Shown here piece after piece: positions 5,265 to 12,222 of a stretch of DNA of 25,661 bases. The notes beneath the pieces are model-generated. The model was given only the letters and a program-made list of their open reading frames with translations, did no database searches and was not told the DNA's origin. The DNA is from a virus. The DNA lies in IMG/VR virus record IMGVR_UViG_3300025138_000313, positions 1 to 25,661 of that record. One strand, written 5' to 3'. Made by a program: the position numbers and the translations under genes. The first letter of the stretch is position 1, and each line of letters opens with the position of its first letter.

Positions 5265-5762
5265 TTCTTTTTTACTCTTATTTTGCCATGTGGTGATTTG
5301 ATAATCGTTTAATAGTTGACTAGATGAATTGCGTTTAGTGTTTCCCCCTACGCCGTACTCGTAAAATACTTCGTTGCCCCGTGAGCTGATGTAGTTTTCA
5401 GGGATAGAATTTGGTTGTCTATCGCCCCCGTTCATGAACAATAATTTTACGAAATAGTTTTTGTCCTTCCATTGTTGATCTACAATAGATATTAAATCGT
5501 TTGCGCTATCGTCATCATCATTAAATGGTAGAACTGTGAAAAAACAATCAAGATTAAGATGTTTTATAATATAGGATCTTTCATCCCATGTCATGAATGC
5601 TTGACCTTTTTTGCGTTTTAACCAGTTGTCGCTGTTTGGCCCGATTATGAGTTGATGACATTTTTTACTGGCTTCAAAAATATAATCAATATGACCAGAA
5701 TGTATTGGGTCAAATCCTCCTGTAACGATGCCTATTGTATAGGTTGAAGATTCAAAAGTCAT
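5262..5762 (-). CDS. cytidylyltransferase-like nucleotidyltransferase
   Basis: This 166-residue protein begins with the fold signature of the cytidylyltransferase superfamily, TGGFDPIHSGH (14-24), containing the HxGH nucleotide-binding motif. NGGDR (111-115) and TKRNSSSQ (142-149) sit where the family places its later substrate-binding motifs (compare ISTTxxI). Relatives such as TagD, RfaE C-terminal domains and PPAT transfer CMP or AMP onto phosphorylated alcohols or sugars; the substrate here cannot be read off. It is encoded with an ATGA overlap after a mannose-6-phosphate-isomerase-like cupin gene, so the two may build an activated sugar or polyol. A role in DNA or capsid decoration is speculation. 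Confidence 0.85.
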   Translation of the reverse strand: MTFESSTYTIGIVTGGFDPIHSGHIDYIFEASKKCHQLIIGPNSDNWLKRKKGQAFMTWDERSYIIKHLNLDCFFTVLPFNDDDDSANDLISIVDQQWKDKNYFVKLLFMNGGDRQPNSIPENYISSRGNEVFYEYGVGGNTKRNSSSQLLNDYQITTWQNKSKKE

Positions 5763-6337
5763 TTTATGTTTTCCCTTACATATAAATCCCCGTTATCTGC
5801 TTCTACGAGAAAATCTTCAGGGATAGGTACTTTTCCATCTACACAGGCTTTGCAATCATGTCGTTCTTCTTCAAACCAACCGCCATTGACAAAATCTACA
5901 ATTGGTTTATCGTACAGTATTCTTTCTGCCCCATTGCAATCAGAACAAGTCATAGTCATGCCTTCTTCATACGGGATTAATTGTCTGCGTTGAATATCTT
6001 CTTCTTCACAGCTTTCGCCATATTGAGTTTCTAATACGATACAGGGTTCGTTGTATGGATTTGATGTTAAGTGCCATTGATCTTTTTTTATCAATAAAGT
6101 ATCATGTGGTTTGAGGTGGTTGTTTTCTAGGTAATCACCACCTCTGCGCCAGTGTTCTTGAATAGTTACAATCAGGTTTCCGCTGATAATGTACCATTGT
6201 TCGTTGCGATGATGATGTAGTTGATCGCTGAGTTTGCTGTGTGGATTTATAGTGAGAGTTTTAATTTTAGTCTTTATTTTTCCTGTTTGTGATTCGTGAA
6301 GAATATTATAATATCCCCATTTACGCATGATTCCCAT
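5759..6337 (-). CDS. ManC/AlgA C-terminal-type cupin fused to a zinc-binding tail
   Basis: This 192-residue protein has two parts. Residues about 5-120 match the type II mannose-6-phosphate isomerase cupin: WGYYNIL, KIKTLTINPHSKLSDQLHHH with the metal-binding HHH (41-43) and E46, then DQWH (H89), and ending ETQYGESCEEEDIQR, very close to the usual QxGxxxxEDDIxR end. Residues about 125-192 add CSDC (131-134) and CKAC (162-165), a DnaJ-like four-Cys zinc site not found in ManC. The cupin could isomerise or bind a sugar phosphate; the zinc part may bind partners or nucleic acid. The start has AAAAAAGGAAAACCT before the ATG. It overlaps the nucleotidyltransferase gene by ATGA. Confidence 0.82.
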   Translation of the reverse strand: MGIMRKWGYYNILHESQTGKIKTKIKTLTINPHSKLSDQLHHHRNEQWYIISGNLIVTIQEHWRRGGDYLENNHLKPHDTLLIKKDQWHLTSNPYNEPCIVLETQYGESCEEEDIQRRQLIPYEEGMTMTCSDCNGAERILYDKPIVDFVNGGWFEEERHDCKACVDGKVPIPEDFLVEADNGDLYVRENIK

Positions 6338-6357
6338 AGGTTTTCCTTTTTTGTGGT

Positions 6358-6384
6358 GAGGGGGTTCGCAGCACCTGCCCCCTC
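6358..6384. other. 7-bp inverted repeat between genes
   Basis: GAGGGGG (6358-6364) and CCCCCTC (6378-6384) form a strong stem with a 13-base loop in the gap between 6394 and 6337. There is no T-tract on the minus strand, so it is more likely an mRNA structure or pausing site than a true terminator. Confidence 0.55.
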
Positions 6385-6393
6385 TTCAGGCAC

Positions 6394-6651
6394 TTAGGCG
6401 GGTAAAGCCTCGCTGCAATCTGCAATCAGCGGTACGTTAGCGTGAAGAGTTAGGTTTAACTCATATACTTTTTCTTCACCGCTGTCAATCTCTATAATGT
6501 GAAGTTTATCGTGATCCATGATATATATTCTGTGTTTCATTTGGTCACAGATCATAGCTGTTTGGCTTTCAACACCTGCGAAAGTATCGTAATCAGGTGA
6601 GTCCATGTATCGCCATTGTATTTTGGCGATAAGTTCAAGTAATCCGTTCAT
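6394..6651 (-). CDS. hypothetical small protein
   Basis: This 85-residue protein is of unknown function: MNGLLELIAKIQWRYMDSPDY, then MICDQMKHRIYIMDHDKLHIIEID. It looks like a small alpha/beta protein with a hairpin. I use the internal ATG because TAAGGAGG, one of the best Shine-Dalgarno sites in the window, sits 5 bases before it; the longer frame has no such site. It follows 6662-6859 closely in what seems one operon. Confidence 0.72.
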   Translation of the reverse strand: MNGLLELIAKIQWRYMDSPDYDTFAGVESQTAMICDQMKHRIYIMDHDKLHIIEIDSGEEKVYELNLTLHANVPLIADCSEALPA

Positions 6652-6661
6652 AATTACCTCC

Positions 6662-6859
6662 TTATTGGAATAATGTGTTGTATTCGTGAGCGTGTAAAAA
6701 GTCACGAAAGTTGTTGTCTACAATTTCTTGCCATTGTTCCCACTCGGCAAGAAACTGTGTAGCATCATCTCCTTGCATGAAGAAGTCTTGCCCTGCTTCG
6801 TAGTGTTTGACAGTAATACTGTCAAACACACGAGTCATTGAATAACCGCCGATAACCAT
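6662..6859 (-). CDS. hypothetical small acidic protein
   Basis: This 65-residue protein is of unknown function (MVIGGYSMTRVFDSITVKH...). It is rich in aromatic and acidic residues, with a helix FLAEWEQWQEIVDNNFRDFLH. The start is set by a TAATG overlap with the gene at 6859-7242; the longer reading back to 6952 would overlap that gene and is not needed. It has no recognisable motif. Coupled translation suggests it works with the upstream protein. Confidence 0.72.
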   Translation of the reverse strand: MVIGGYSMTRVFDSITVKHYEAGQDFFMQGDDATQFLAEWEQWQEIVDNNFRDFLHAHEYNTLFQ

Positions 6860-7242
6860 TAGTGTTCGCTCGGCAGATAAAGTACATTGTTGGCGAAGAA
6901 AAACTTCCAAACGCCATCCGGTGCATCGGTAAAATCGATATCGCGTTGCCAAAGGTCATTGCCATTGCCATCACCTGCGGTAATCGTAGCTGACATACCT
7001 TTTACATTTAATGCAATAACCATGAACTCTTCAGTTTCCATTAGGTCTGCTAGTTCGGTTGCTACAATATCTAAGAACCAGTACGCCCCAGCTTTTTCTG
7101 CAAAGAACTTTGTACCATCGGTATAAAGTAAATTAGAATTGAAGGGGTGGCGATACCATTGCGCTGTACCATCAAACATACGCAGGTCACCGCGCAGTTT
7201 TTCACTAACGTCTTGCGTTGTGATTTCGGTTTGGTCTGGCAT
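6859..7242 (-). CDS. conserved phage protein resembling DUF6876
   Basis: This 127-residue protein contains MFDGTAQWYRH, LLYTDGTKFFAEKAGAYWFLDIVA (about 38-61), and a C-terminal beta-rich region with DIDFTDAPDGVWKFF. The F-x-GT-x-x-(W/Y)YRH...TDG...AEKAGAYW pattern is the one I associate with the DUF6876 family, found in phages and mobile elements; its function is unknown. I make this link from memory of the motif, not from a search. The start has CAGAAAGGAG before the ATG, and a promoter lies at 7278-7306. It leads a small operon with 6662-6859 and 6394-6651. Confidence 0.75.
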   Translation of the reverse strand: MPDQTEITTQDVSEKLRGDLRMFDGTAQWYRHPFNSNLLYTDGTKFFAEKAGAYWFLDIVATELADLMETEEFMVIALNVKGMSATITAGDGNGNDLWQRDIDFTDAPDGVWKFFFANNVLYLPSEH

Positions 7243-7277
7243 ATTGAACTCCTTTCTGTGAGTGTTTTGCCAATTAT

Positions 7278-7306
7278 AGTGTACTACCGGATTTTATTAA
7301 GGACTA
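7278..7306 (-). promoter_or_regulatory. promoter TAGTCC-N17-TACACT
   Basis: Minus-strand TAGTCC (7301-7306) and TACACT (7278-7283) are 17 bp apart, with TATAAT overlapping just downstream. It overlaps the end of the small 7284-7415 gene and should drive the 7242-6394 operon. Confidence 0.68.
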
Positions 7307-7415
7307 ATCTTATTTGTTCTTTTTGTTTCTCTATGATCTTTTTTTGGTTTTCTAGATCTAACCATTGTTTGTCTATATTTGATAGTGTTGGAAACTCAAT
7401 TATTTTTTCAGTCAT
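7284..7415 (-). CDS. very small coiled-coil ORF
   Basis: This frame encodes 43 residues (MTEKIIEFPTLSNIDKQW... ending LVLNKIR), with a run of Glu, Lys, Gln and Ile (about 20-36) suited to a short coiled coil. Its stop lies inside the promoter at 7278-7306. The Shine-Dalgarno is weak (CGAGATAAAT). It sits just past the terminator at 7437-7465, so it would be translated from read-through or an unseen promoter. Its composition looks protein-like, but I am not sure it is a gene. Confidence 0.45.
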   Translation of the reverse strand: MTEKIIEFPTLSNIDKQWLDLENQKKIIEKQKEQIRLVLNKIR

Positions 7416-7436
7416 AATTTATCTCGGTTTTGTTTT

Positions 7437-7465
7437 AAAAATGGGGATAACAGCATTATCCCCAT
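7437..7465 (-). terminator. intrinsic terminator after 7472-8022
   Basis: On the minus strand a perfect 10-bp stem ATGGGGATAA / TTATCCCCAT with a 5-base loop ends in five T residues. It starts seven bases after the 7472 gene. Confidence 0.85.
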
Positions 7466-7471
7466 AAGTTT

Positions 7472-7876
7472 TTAGAAACGGCCTTCGTCGTTCAACGTCA
7501 GGTGATATTTCCTAGCGACGTTTTGTAGCCTAGGACGTATAACGTCGTACCAAGGTGTTTCGTGCATTTCATGTTCATCCCTGAAATCTTCAGCTACATC
7601 GTCATGGGCGCACTGCAAATCAGTAAAAAGTTTCAACTGTTTTGCAGAAAGTAACTCTTGTTCAAGGGTTCGTGCCACAGCATATTGAATTTCTATAGTA
7701 GCAGTGATTCCATGACCTTCCATTTTGTCGTTATGGTCTTCATCAGAAATAAAAGCACCGACCATGCACTTGTTTTCGCCATAACGATATAGACAGCCTG
7801 TTTTATCTATACAGGGTTCTTCCATTTGTAGGGCGTGATTTACAGCACGGTCAAGAATTTCTTGTAAGGAAGTCAT
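7472..7876 (-). CDS. hypothetical phage protein with CLYR...C.VG motif
   Basis: This 134-residue protein is of unknown function. Residues about 27-46 (GCLYRYGENKCMVGAFISDE) follow a pattern I recognise from many uncharacterised phage and bacterial proteins (C-x-Y-R...C-x-VG-x-x-I-x-DE). In those a Cys pair precedes a helical region; here the helical part includes DLQCAHDDVAEDFRDEHEM. Acidic overall. It is the second gene of a two-gene unit, overlapping the 49-residue upstream ORF by ATGA, and is followed by a terminator. Confidence 0.8.
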   Translation of the reverse strand: MTSLQEILDRAVNHALQMEEPCIDKTGCLYRYGENKCMVGAFISDEDHNDKMEGHGITATIEIQYAVARTLEQELLSAKQLKLFTDLQCAHDDVAEDFRDEHEMHETPWYDVIRPRLQNVARKYHLTLNDEGRF

Positions 7877-8022
7877 GCTATTTTCCTTTTCTTGGCTTGT
7901 GCAAGAATCGCACGTTTTGCTGCTCTGTTAATAGGTTTCCAGTCTGTAGTGTCTTTTTTGCGGGAGGCATTACTTTTGGTCATGCCTGGATGCCCACCTT
8001 GAATTCTCACTAATTTACTCAT
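7873..8022 (-). CDS. small basic protein, 49 residues
   Basis: This short gene encodes MSKLVRIQGGHPGMTKSNAS, then RKKDTTDWKPIN and a strongly basic end (RAAKRAILAQAKKRKIA). It is well supported despite its size: GAAGGAGAAAG lies just before the ATG, its stop overlaps the next start as ATGA, and a promoter is found at 8072-8100. The basic C-terminal helix suggests RNA, DNA or protein binding, but no family is recognised. Confidence 0.75.
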   Translation of the reverse strand: MSKLVRIQGGHPGMTKSNASRKKDTTDWKPINRAAKRAILAQAKKRKIA

Positions 8023-8071
8023 GAACTTTCTCCTTCATGTTTGGTTGTTATGACCCATATTAACCTATTAT

Positions 8072-8100
8072 AATGTATGACGCATGTCTTATTTGTTCAA
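8072..8100 (-). promoter_or_regulatory. promoter TTGAAC-N17-TACATT
   Basis: Minus-strand TTGAAC (8095-8100) and TACATT (8072-8077) are 17 bp apart; a perfect TATAAT overlaps just downstream. It drives the 8022-7472 pair. Confidence 0.65.
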
Positions 8101-8174
8101 AATATTATTTTGGACGGATAAGTTACCAACTAAAAGTGACATGATTTTGCGCCTACTTGTTAGATCTTTTTAAA

Positions 8175-8456
8175 TTACGTTAGATCTTCTTTTTTCACTC
8201 TAAATTTTTCCCAATCTCTCTTTCTCGTTGTCCACCGAGCTCCTAAAAGTGATCCACATTCATCGCAAGCGATCCGTCTAATTGGTTCTTTTAAGAGAAT
8301 GAACGAATGCGATCCACAGAGTGAGCAGCTCAATACATCTACATATTCTTCTGTAATAACAATATTTCTCTCGTCATCATGGGATGATTTTTCTTTCTTT
8401 ACGAATGGGATGACATTATCGGTTGCATGAATGGTGGAATTGGGCGGTTTTTCCAT
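8175..8456 (-). CDS. small zinc-ribbon protein
   Basis: In this 93-residue protein, residues about 44-70 hold CSLCGSHSF...RRIACDECGSLLGARW, a four-Cys C-x2-C / C-x2-C zinc ribbon as found in transcription or DNA-binding factors. The N-terminus (about 1-35) is polar and probably disordered; the C-terminus is charged (TRKRDWEKFRVKKED). Its first 58 bases overlap the end of the upstream gene in another frame, and no later Met is available. AAGG lies about 12 bases upstream, a modest Shine-Dalgarno. The zinc ribbon supports that it is real. Role unknown. Confidence 0.75.
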   Translation of the reverse strand: MEKPPNSTIHATDNVIPFVKKEKSSHDDERNIVITEEYVDVLSCSLCGSHSFILLKEPIRRIACDECGSLLGARWTTRKRDWEKFRVKKEDLT

Positions 8457-8881
8457 TTACAGAGCCTTGCTTTTTCGTGGATGTAATATTGTTGATAGGC
8501 GATTAATGTATCGTGATGTTTATATTGGTCTGGCATTGCTTGAGCAGGAGCAGTTGCCCCTCGTGCAGTGAGATTTATAGGGGGACAGCGCAAAATGGAA
8601 AGTATTCTTTCGCAGCCGTGAACTTTGTTATACCTGAACGTGTACTCAGCGCATAATGCTTTACCTAGAGACCACAACCACCGATAATTTTCAACAGTTT
8701 GCCCTGCCCATAGAGTACAGGGGTGTTTTTGATGTACTGGTAGGTATGGTCCGTCGTTGCTGTAGCGGTGATGTGTAGTGCTGAGCATTTGTGCGGTTTC
8801 TAATGGCATTTTGACAACGTGTTTGTCGCAATGATACTGGGCGCAAACATCATGCGCCCAGTCTAGTATAAAAATATTCAT
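8399..8881 (-). CDS. conserved phage protein with CDKHVVKM motif
   Basis: This 160-residue protein belongs to a family I know to be common in phages of aquatic bacteria, with no proven function. Features are an N-terminal MNIFILDWA, then CAQYHCDKHVVKMPLETAQML (13-33), HPCTLWAG and ENYRWLWSLGKALCAEY in the middle, and AMPDQYK, AYQQYY and a Lys/Trp-rich end. The conserved HCDKH cluster with later His and Cys residues would suit a metal-binding or nuclease-like active site, but this is inference. It overlaps the upstream gene by ATGA and the downstream zinc-ribbon gene by 58 bases. Confidence 0.82.
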   Translation of the reverse strand: MNIFILDWAHDVCAQYHCDKHVVKMPLETAQMLSTTHHRYSNDGPYLPVHQKHPCTLWAGQTVENYRWLWSLGKALCAEYTFRYNKVHGCERILSILRCPPINLTARGATAPAQAMPDQYKHHDTLIAYQQYYIHEKARLCKWKNRPIPPFMQPIMSSHS

Positions 8882-9180
8882 AGGTGTTGTGAGTCTTCCA
8901 TGCCCCCATATGCAGATGGAATAACAGTATTAGTATGATCACAGCCTAAGTAATCATTTTCGTAGTTTATTTCGCAAGCGATAACACACCAGTTAGGGTC
9001 TGAGTCGATAGTTTCGTCATTAGTAATAGCATTTTTTACTAATTGCAGGTTATCGTGTACAGCTTTATACGAAAGTATTGTGCCATCTTTGCAAACCCAG
9101 TATTTAGGATAGCCCCCTACATCAGTAAGACTACCGCCTTCTAGCGAAACAGTTAGGTCGGTTTGTGAATTTATTAGCAT
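8878..9180 (-). CDS. hypothetical protein
   Basis: This 100-residue protein is of unknown function (MLINSQTDLTVSLEGG...). It is beta-rich, with WVCKDGTILSYKAV, and ends with GCDHTNTVIPSAYGG. I use the second Met because TATAGAAAGGGA precedes it; the longer frame starts inside that leader. It has a promoter at 9209-9236 and leads a short operon with the CDKHVVKM protein and the zinc-ribbon protein. Confidence 0.75.
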   Translation of the reverse strand: MLINSQTDLTVSLEGGSLTDVGGYPKYWVCKDGTILSYKAVHDNLQLVKNAITNDETIDSDPNWCVIACEINYENDYLGCDHTNTVIPSAYGGMEDSQHL

Positions 9181-9208
9181 GATAGTTCCCTTTCTATAGA
9201 ACACTATT

Positions 9209-9236
9209 AGTGTAACATGGTTATAAGTACGGACTA
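9209..9236 (-). promoter_or_regulatory. promoter TAGTCC-N16-TACACT
   Basis: Minus-strand TAGTCC (9231-9236) and TACACT (9209-9214) are separated by 16 bp. It is the same type as at 7278-7306. It drives the 9180-8175 operon. Confidence 0.65.
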
Positions 9237-9239
9237 TTC

Positions 9240-9830
9240 TTATTTATTCTTAATATATCCACTTGTGGCTGGTGCAGCATTCATTAATTCAATCAAAATT
9301 TGTTCAACACGGCGGTATTTAGATCTGTTTTCATCATTACCTAAATATGTTTTTGTGAGATAACGAACACCTGTGTTGAATACTTCATGAGCAAAAGTAT
9401 TTCCTGTTTGCATCAACCTAAAACAATGCATAGTTAACTCTAATTTATCTGCAATATCGCACATATCGCGTTCTTCTACGCCTACGGGGAATGTTTCAAA
9501 ACCGATATTTAGTTTGTTTGCATAATCGTATTCTATTTGTTGTAAGGTTTCTGCGAATTGTGGATAGTTCCATTTAGTTGTTGCAGGGATATCACCTGTT
9601 TCTGCTTCTGCTACATCATGATACATCATGTGAATCATTGCGTTTTTGCTACTATCGGGCCAAAGCGTTTGCAATATAACCATCGCTCTCCATGTATGCG
9701 CTGCTACATTCTGCCCATCTGCGATTTCGGGTTTTGCATGATATCTTAATACATGACCGCCTTTTAACCTTTGATGTATTGCTTTTAGGTCAACATTTCG
9801 CTGTGTTGGTGTTTTAGTCCTCTGGTCCAT
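9240..9830 (-). CDS. HD-domain nucleotide phosphohydrolase (YfbR/DatZ-like)
   Basis: This 196-residue protein has the metal-binding residues of the HD superfamily in YfbR order: R29, H45 in AAHTWR, H71-D72 in MMYHDVAEAETGD (with E75 and D80), and D128 in ADKLEL. YfbR-type enzymes remove phosphate from deoxynucleoside monophosphates. The related DatZ of Z-genome phages breaks down dATP; which nucleotide is used here cannot be told. The gene starts 46 bases inside the end of the polymerase gene, with GGAGAAACC before the ATG, so the two are made together. A role in shaping the dNTP pool for the polymerase, perhaps to favour modified nucleotides, is likely. Confidence 0.87.
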   Translation of the reverse strand: MDQRTKTPTQRNVDLKAIHQRLKGGHVLRYHAKPEIADGQNVAAHTWRAMVILQTLWPDSSKNAMIHMMYHDVAEAETGDIPATTKWNYPQFAETLQQIEYDYANKLNIGFETFPVGVEERDMCDIADKLELTMHCFRLMQTGNTFAHEVFNTGVRYLTKTYLGNDENRSKYRRVEQILIELMNAAPATSGYIKNK

Positions 9831-11701
9831 GGTTTCTCCGTAAAGGTTTGTTTTGCTTCCCCCCAGTTTGGTCCAAACTCTGCGTCTACTACTGAGGGAA
9901 CTTCTAAATTGACACAGTTTTCCATAATTTCTACGACACGTTTACCTTGGGCTTCGTTTTCTATAGAAAGGTCTAACTCATCATGCACTTGCAGCATGGG
10001 TAAGATACCTTCTTCGTATAACGCGACCATTGCAGCTTTAGTTTGATCAGCTGCACTACCTTGGATTAATTTATTTAAGGCTTTGTAAGTGAAAGCTCGT
10101 TTGATAGCAGGCCCATGTTCGGCGTGAGCTTCTTGATGAGTCATTGGCTTCCAGCTGCCATACCGTGTTGGTTCCCATTTATCGAATCTACACCTGCGAC
10201 CTAGAACTGTACGAATCACACCCCGTTTACTTGCACGATTAATGGCATATTCACTCAACTCACGCACAAAAGGTACTTTGTCGTGATATGTACTGAATAA
10301 TTCTTTTGCATCTTCAAATTCTAAACCAAGACTAGCAGCCAGCTTTTTAGAACCCATGCCATAAAATAATCCTAAGTTAATATCTTTAGCTTGTTTGCGT
10401 GGGACACCCACAACATCAGCCGCCATTTGGTGAAAATCAGTACGAGCATCTTCATTATATTGAGCGGCGAATTCTGCTGCTCCTTTGAACCCCATAAGTT
10501 TAGCATAATGCACAACTATGCGCGGTTCTTGGCTAGAGTAATCGAACGCGCCCCAAACAGTTCCTTGTTCGGGGATAAATAAGCTGCGTATAAGCGGCCC
10601 TATGACGGGGTCTCGAGCGGGTATCTGCTGTAGGTTAGGGTTACTACAGCTAAACCGCCCTGTGACTGTCCCACCTTGGTCTGAACGCAGCGGGTGAAGC
10701 TCTGCATGTATGCGCCCATTAACTTGGTGTTTAAGTATCGAATCTACAAAAGTGCTGCGAGCTTTTTGTAACTCCCGCGCTTCTACAATCATTTGTGCGA
10801 CTTCATGCGGGTGATGTTTTAAAAATCCTTTTGTAAAACTCGGCGCACCAGTATTTTCAGTGCGACTGTATTCTAAATTTAATACATCAAAGGCTTTTGC
10901 TACGCTATCTGCGGCCCATATTTCAACAGCGATGCCTGTGCGTTGAGTAATAGCATCTAATAGTTTTTTCTCACGCTTTGCTAAATCTACTTTAACAAGC
11001 TCTGTTTTATCTAAATCTACGCACACACCAAGCTGTCGCATTGGAACTATGGTTTTCAACACCTTTAACTCAAGATCTACAATGTCAGAAATGTCTTCCT
11101 TTATAATTAAAGTTTGGAAGTGCTTCCACAATCGTAAAGTAAGTGCTGCATCTTGTTCTGCGTATAACCCGACATATGCCGCTGGGAGTTTAAACATCTC
11201 GCTTTTAGCATTGATACCAAAAGCAGCGGCGGCTTCACGTAACTCTGCTTCTGATTTGCGCTCTTGCAAATAATCTCTGCCCACAGCATTTAAGGCATAA
11301 CTGAACCTATTTTCATCTAACAAGGGAGCCACAACCATTGTATCTACAATTCGGCCATGCACTTGTACTCCTTCAGCCAGTAACCAGCCTACGTCGTAAG
11401 GAGCATTGTGAAACACATAATCACGATCAACATTACATACGTCTTGTAACCAACTCAATGTACGCTTTACATCTAAATTAGGGCCAAGCTCATGCCTTAT
11501 GGGGAAGTACCATTGATCACCTTCTACAGCTACAGCAATACCAATTACATGACCATCTTTACGCGCCCAGCCTGAACCCATCGTAGTTAGGTTTGGGTCT
11601 TTAGTTTCTAAATCTATAGCAACTTCTTTAGCATTACTCAGATTCGGGTATCCGTCTGGGATAACCCATTCGGTCGGTGGCTTGAATAGAGGAAATTGCA
11701 T
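9785..11701 (-). CDS. polA: family A DNA polymerase with 3'-5' exonuclease
   Basis: This 638-residue protein is the replicative-type phage PolA. The proofreading domain is intact: Exo I AIDLET (D30, E32), Exo II HNAPYD (98-103), Exo III YAEQD (Y180, D184). The polymerase domain shows TGRFSCSNPNLQQIP (348-361), motif A FDYSSQEPR (D387), motif B RKQAKDINLGLFYG (R435, K439, Y447) and motif C VHDE (H573, D574). The N-terminal 5' nuclease is absent, as usual in phages. The residue matching E. coli F762 is Leu (L443), a variant known in viral polymerases and linked to slower, more accurate synthesis. The Shine-Dalgarno is weak, and the start overlaps the upstream zinc-ribbon frame by 68 bases. Confidence 0.97.
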   Translation of the reverse strand: MQFPLFKPPTEWVIPDGYPNLSNAKEVAIDLETKDPNLTTMGSGWARKDGHVIGIAVAVEGDQWYFPIRHELGPNLDVKRTLSWLQDVCNVDRDYVFHNAPYDVGWLLAEGVQVHGRIVDTMVVAPLLDENRFSYALNAVGRDYLQERKSEAELREAAAAFGINAKSEMFKLPAAYVGLYAEQDAALTLRLWKHFQTLIIKEDISDIVDLELKVLKTIVPMRQLGVCVDLDKTELVKVDLAKREKKLLDAITQRTGIAVEIWAADSVAKAFDVLNLEYSRTENTGAPSFTKGFLKHHPHEVAQMIVEARELQKARSTFVDSILKHQVNGRIHAELHPLRSDQGGTVTGRFSCSNPNLQQIPARDPVIGPLIRSLFIPEQGTVWGAFDYSSQEPRIVVHYAKLMGFKGAAEFAAQYNEDARTDFHQMAADVVGVPRKQAKDINLGLFYGMGSKKLAASLGLEFEDAKELFSTYHDKVPFVRELSEYAINRASKRGVIRTVLGRRCRFDKWEPTRYGSWKPMTHQEAHAEHGPAIKRAFTYKALNKLIQGSAADQTKAAMVALYEEGILPMLQVHDELDLSIENEAQGKRVVEIMENCVNLEVPSVVDAEFGPNWGEAKQTFTEKPWTRGLKHQHSEMLT

Positions 11702-11855
11702 TAGGTTTTACTTTCATAGGTTGGGAGCACTTTTTACAATGGGGCCAACGATTCTTTAAGTTACGAAAAGTAACTGTTCGGGGGCTGGCCCCACAGTTGC
11801 ATGTAGCAAGCACTTGTTCGTCAAGTTTGTCTGACACTATCTCTTTTCCACTCAT
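11634..11855 (-). CDS. small zinc-ribbon protein overlapping polA
   Basis: This is a 73-residue reading (MSGKEIVSDKLDEQVLATCNCG...). CNCG (about 19-22 by this start) and CKKC (about 40-43) make a four-Cys zinc ribbon with a basic stretch between. The start is uncertain: this ATG has GGGG directly against it, a GTG two codons earlier and a GTG six codons later (AAAAGAG upstream) are alternatives. It overlaps the upstream gene by about 35 bases and the polymerase start by 68 bases. The ribbon suggests a real gene, perhaps a DNA-binding partner of the polymerase, though the overlaps make me cautious. Confidence 0.6.
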   Translation of the reverse strand: MSGKEIVSDKLDEQVLATCNCGASPRTVTFRNLKNRWPHCKKCSQPMKVKPNAISSIQATDRMGYPRRIPESE

Positions 11856-12222
11856 CCCCACATTCTAAAAACAGTTCTTTATTTTCATCAAAATAAGACC
11901 TTGGTTCTGCTGCACGTAACTTTTTAGCATCTAACTCTGCAGTGCGTAGTATTTCTGCTTCTACTAACATTAAATAACGCCGCAAATCGCGCACATCATC
12001 TATAACACCTTCTTCACGGTTATCATCTCTTATAGCTTCAAACACATCGTAATCCATATTTTCAACTTGTTTTTCTAATCTATCCCATTTACGAGCCAAC
12101 ATCATAAAAGCACCTACACCACCACGTTTTTTCCAACTATCGCCATAGCTTTCTTCTGCTTTTTCTAAAGCAGTTACATCTGCCCTAGCTACGATATCTA
12201 CGGCTACCATCATCTCAGACAT
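11821..12222 (-). CDS. conserved phage protein of unknown function
   Basis: This 133-residue, mostly helical protein contains SYGDSWKKRGGVGAFMMLAR, KWDRLEKQVEN, and a later DDVRDLRRYLMLVEAEI. This arrangement is familiar from many uncharacterised phage proteins and looks like an all-alpha, acidic-residue-rich fold of the MazG/nucleotide-hydrolase kind, but I cannot confirm that. The start is the ATG coupled as TAATG to the FkbM gene, with AAAGGAG upstream. Its place between polymerase and nucleotide-modifying genes would fit nucleotide metabolism. Confidence 0.75.
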   Translation of the reverse strand: MSEMMVAVDIVARADVTALEKAEESYGDSWKKRGGVGAFMMLARKWDRLEKQVENMDYDVFEAIRDDNREEGVIDDVRDLRRYLMLVEAEILRTAELDAKKLRAAEPRSYFDENKELFLECGDEWKRDSVRQT

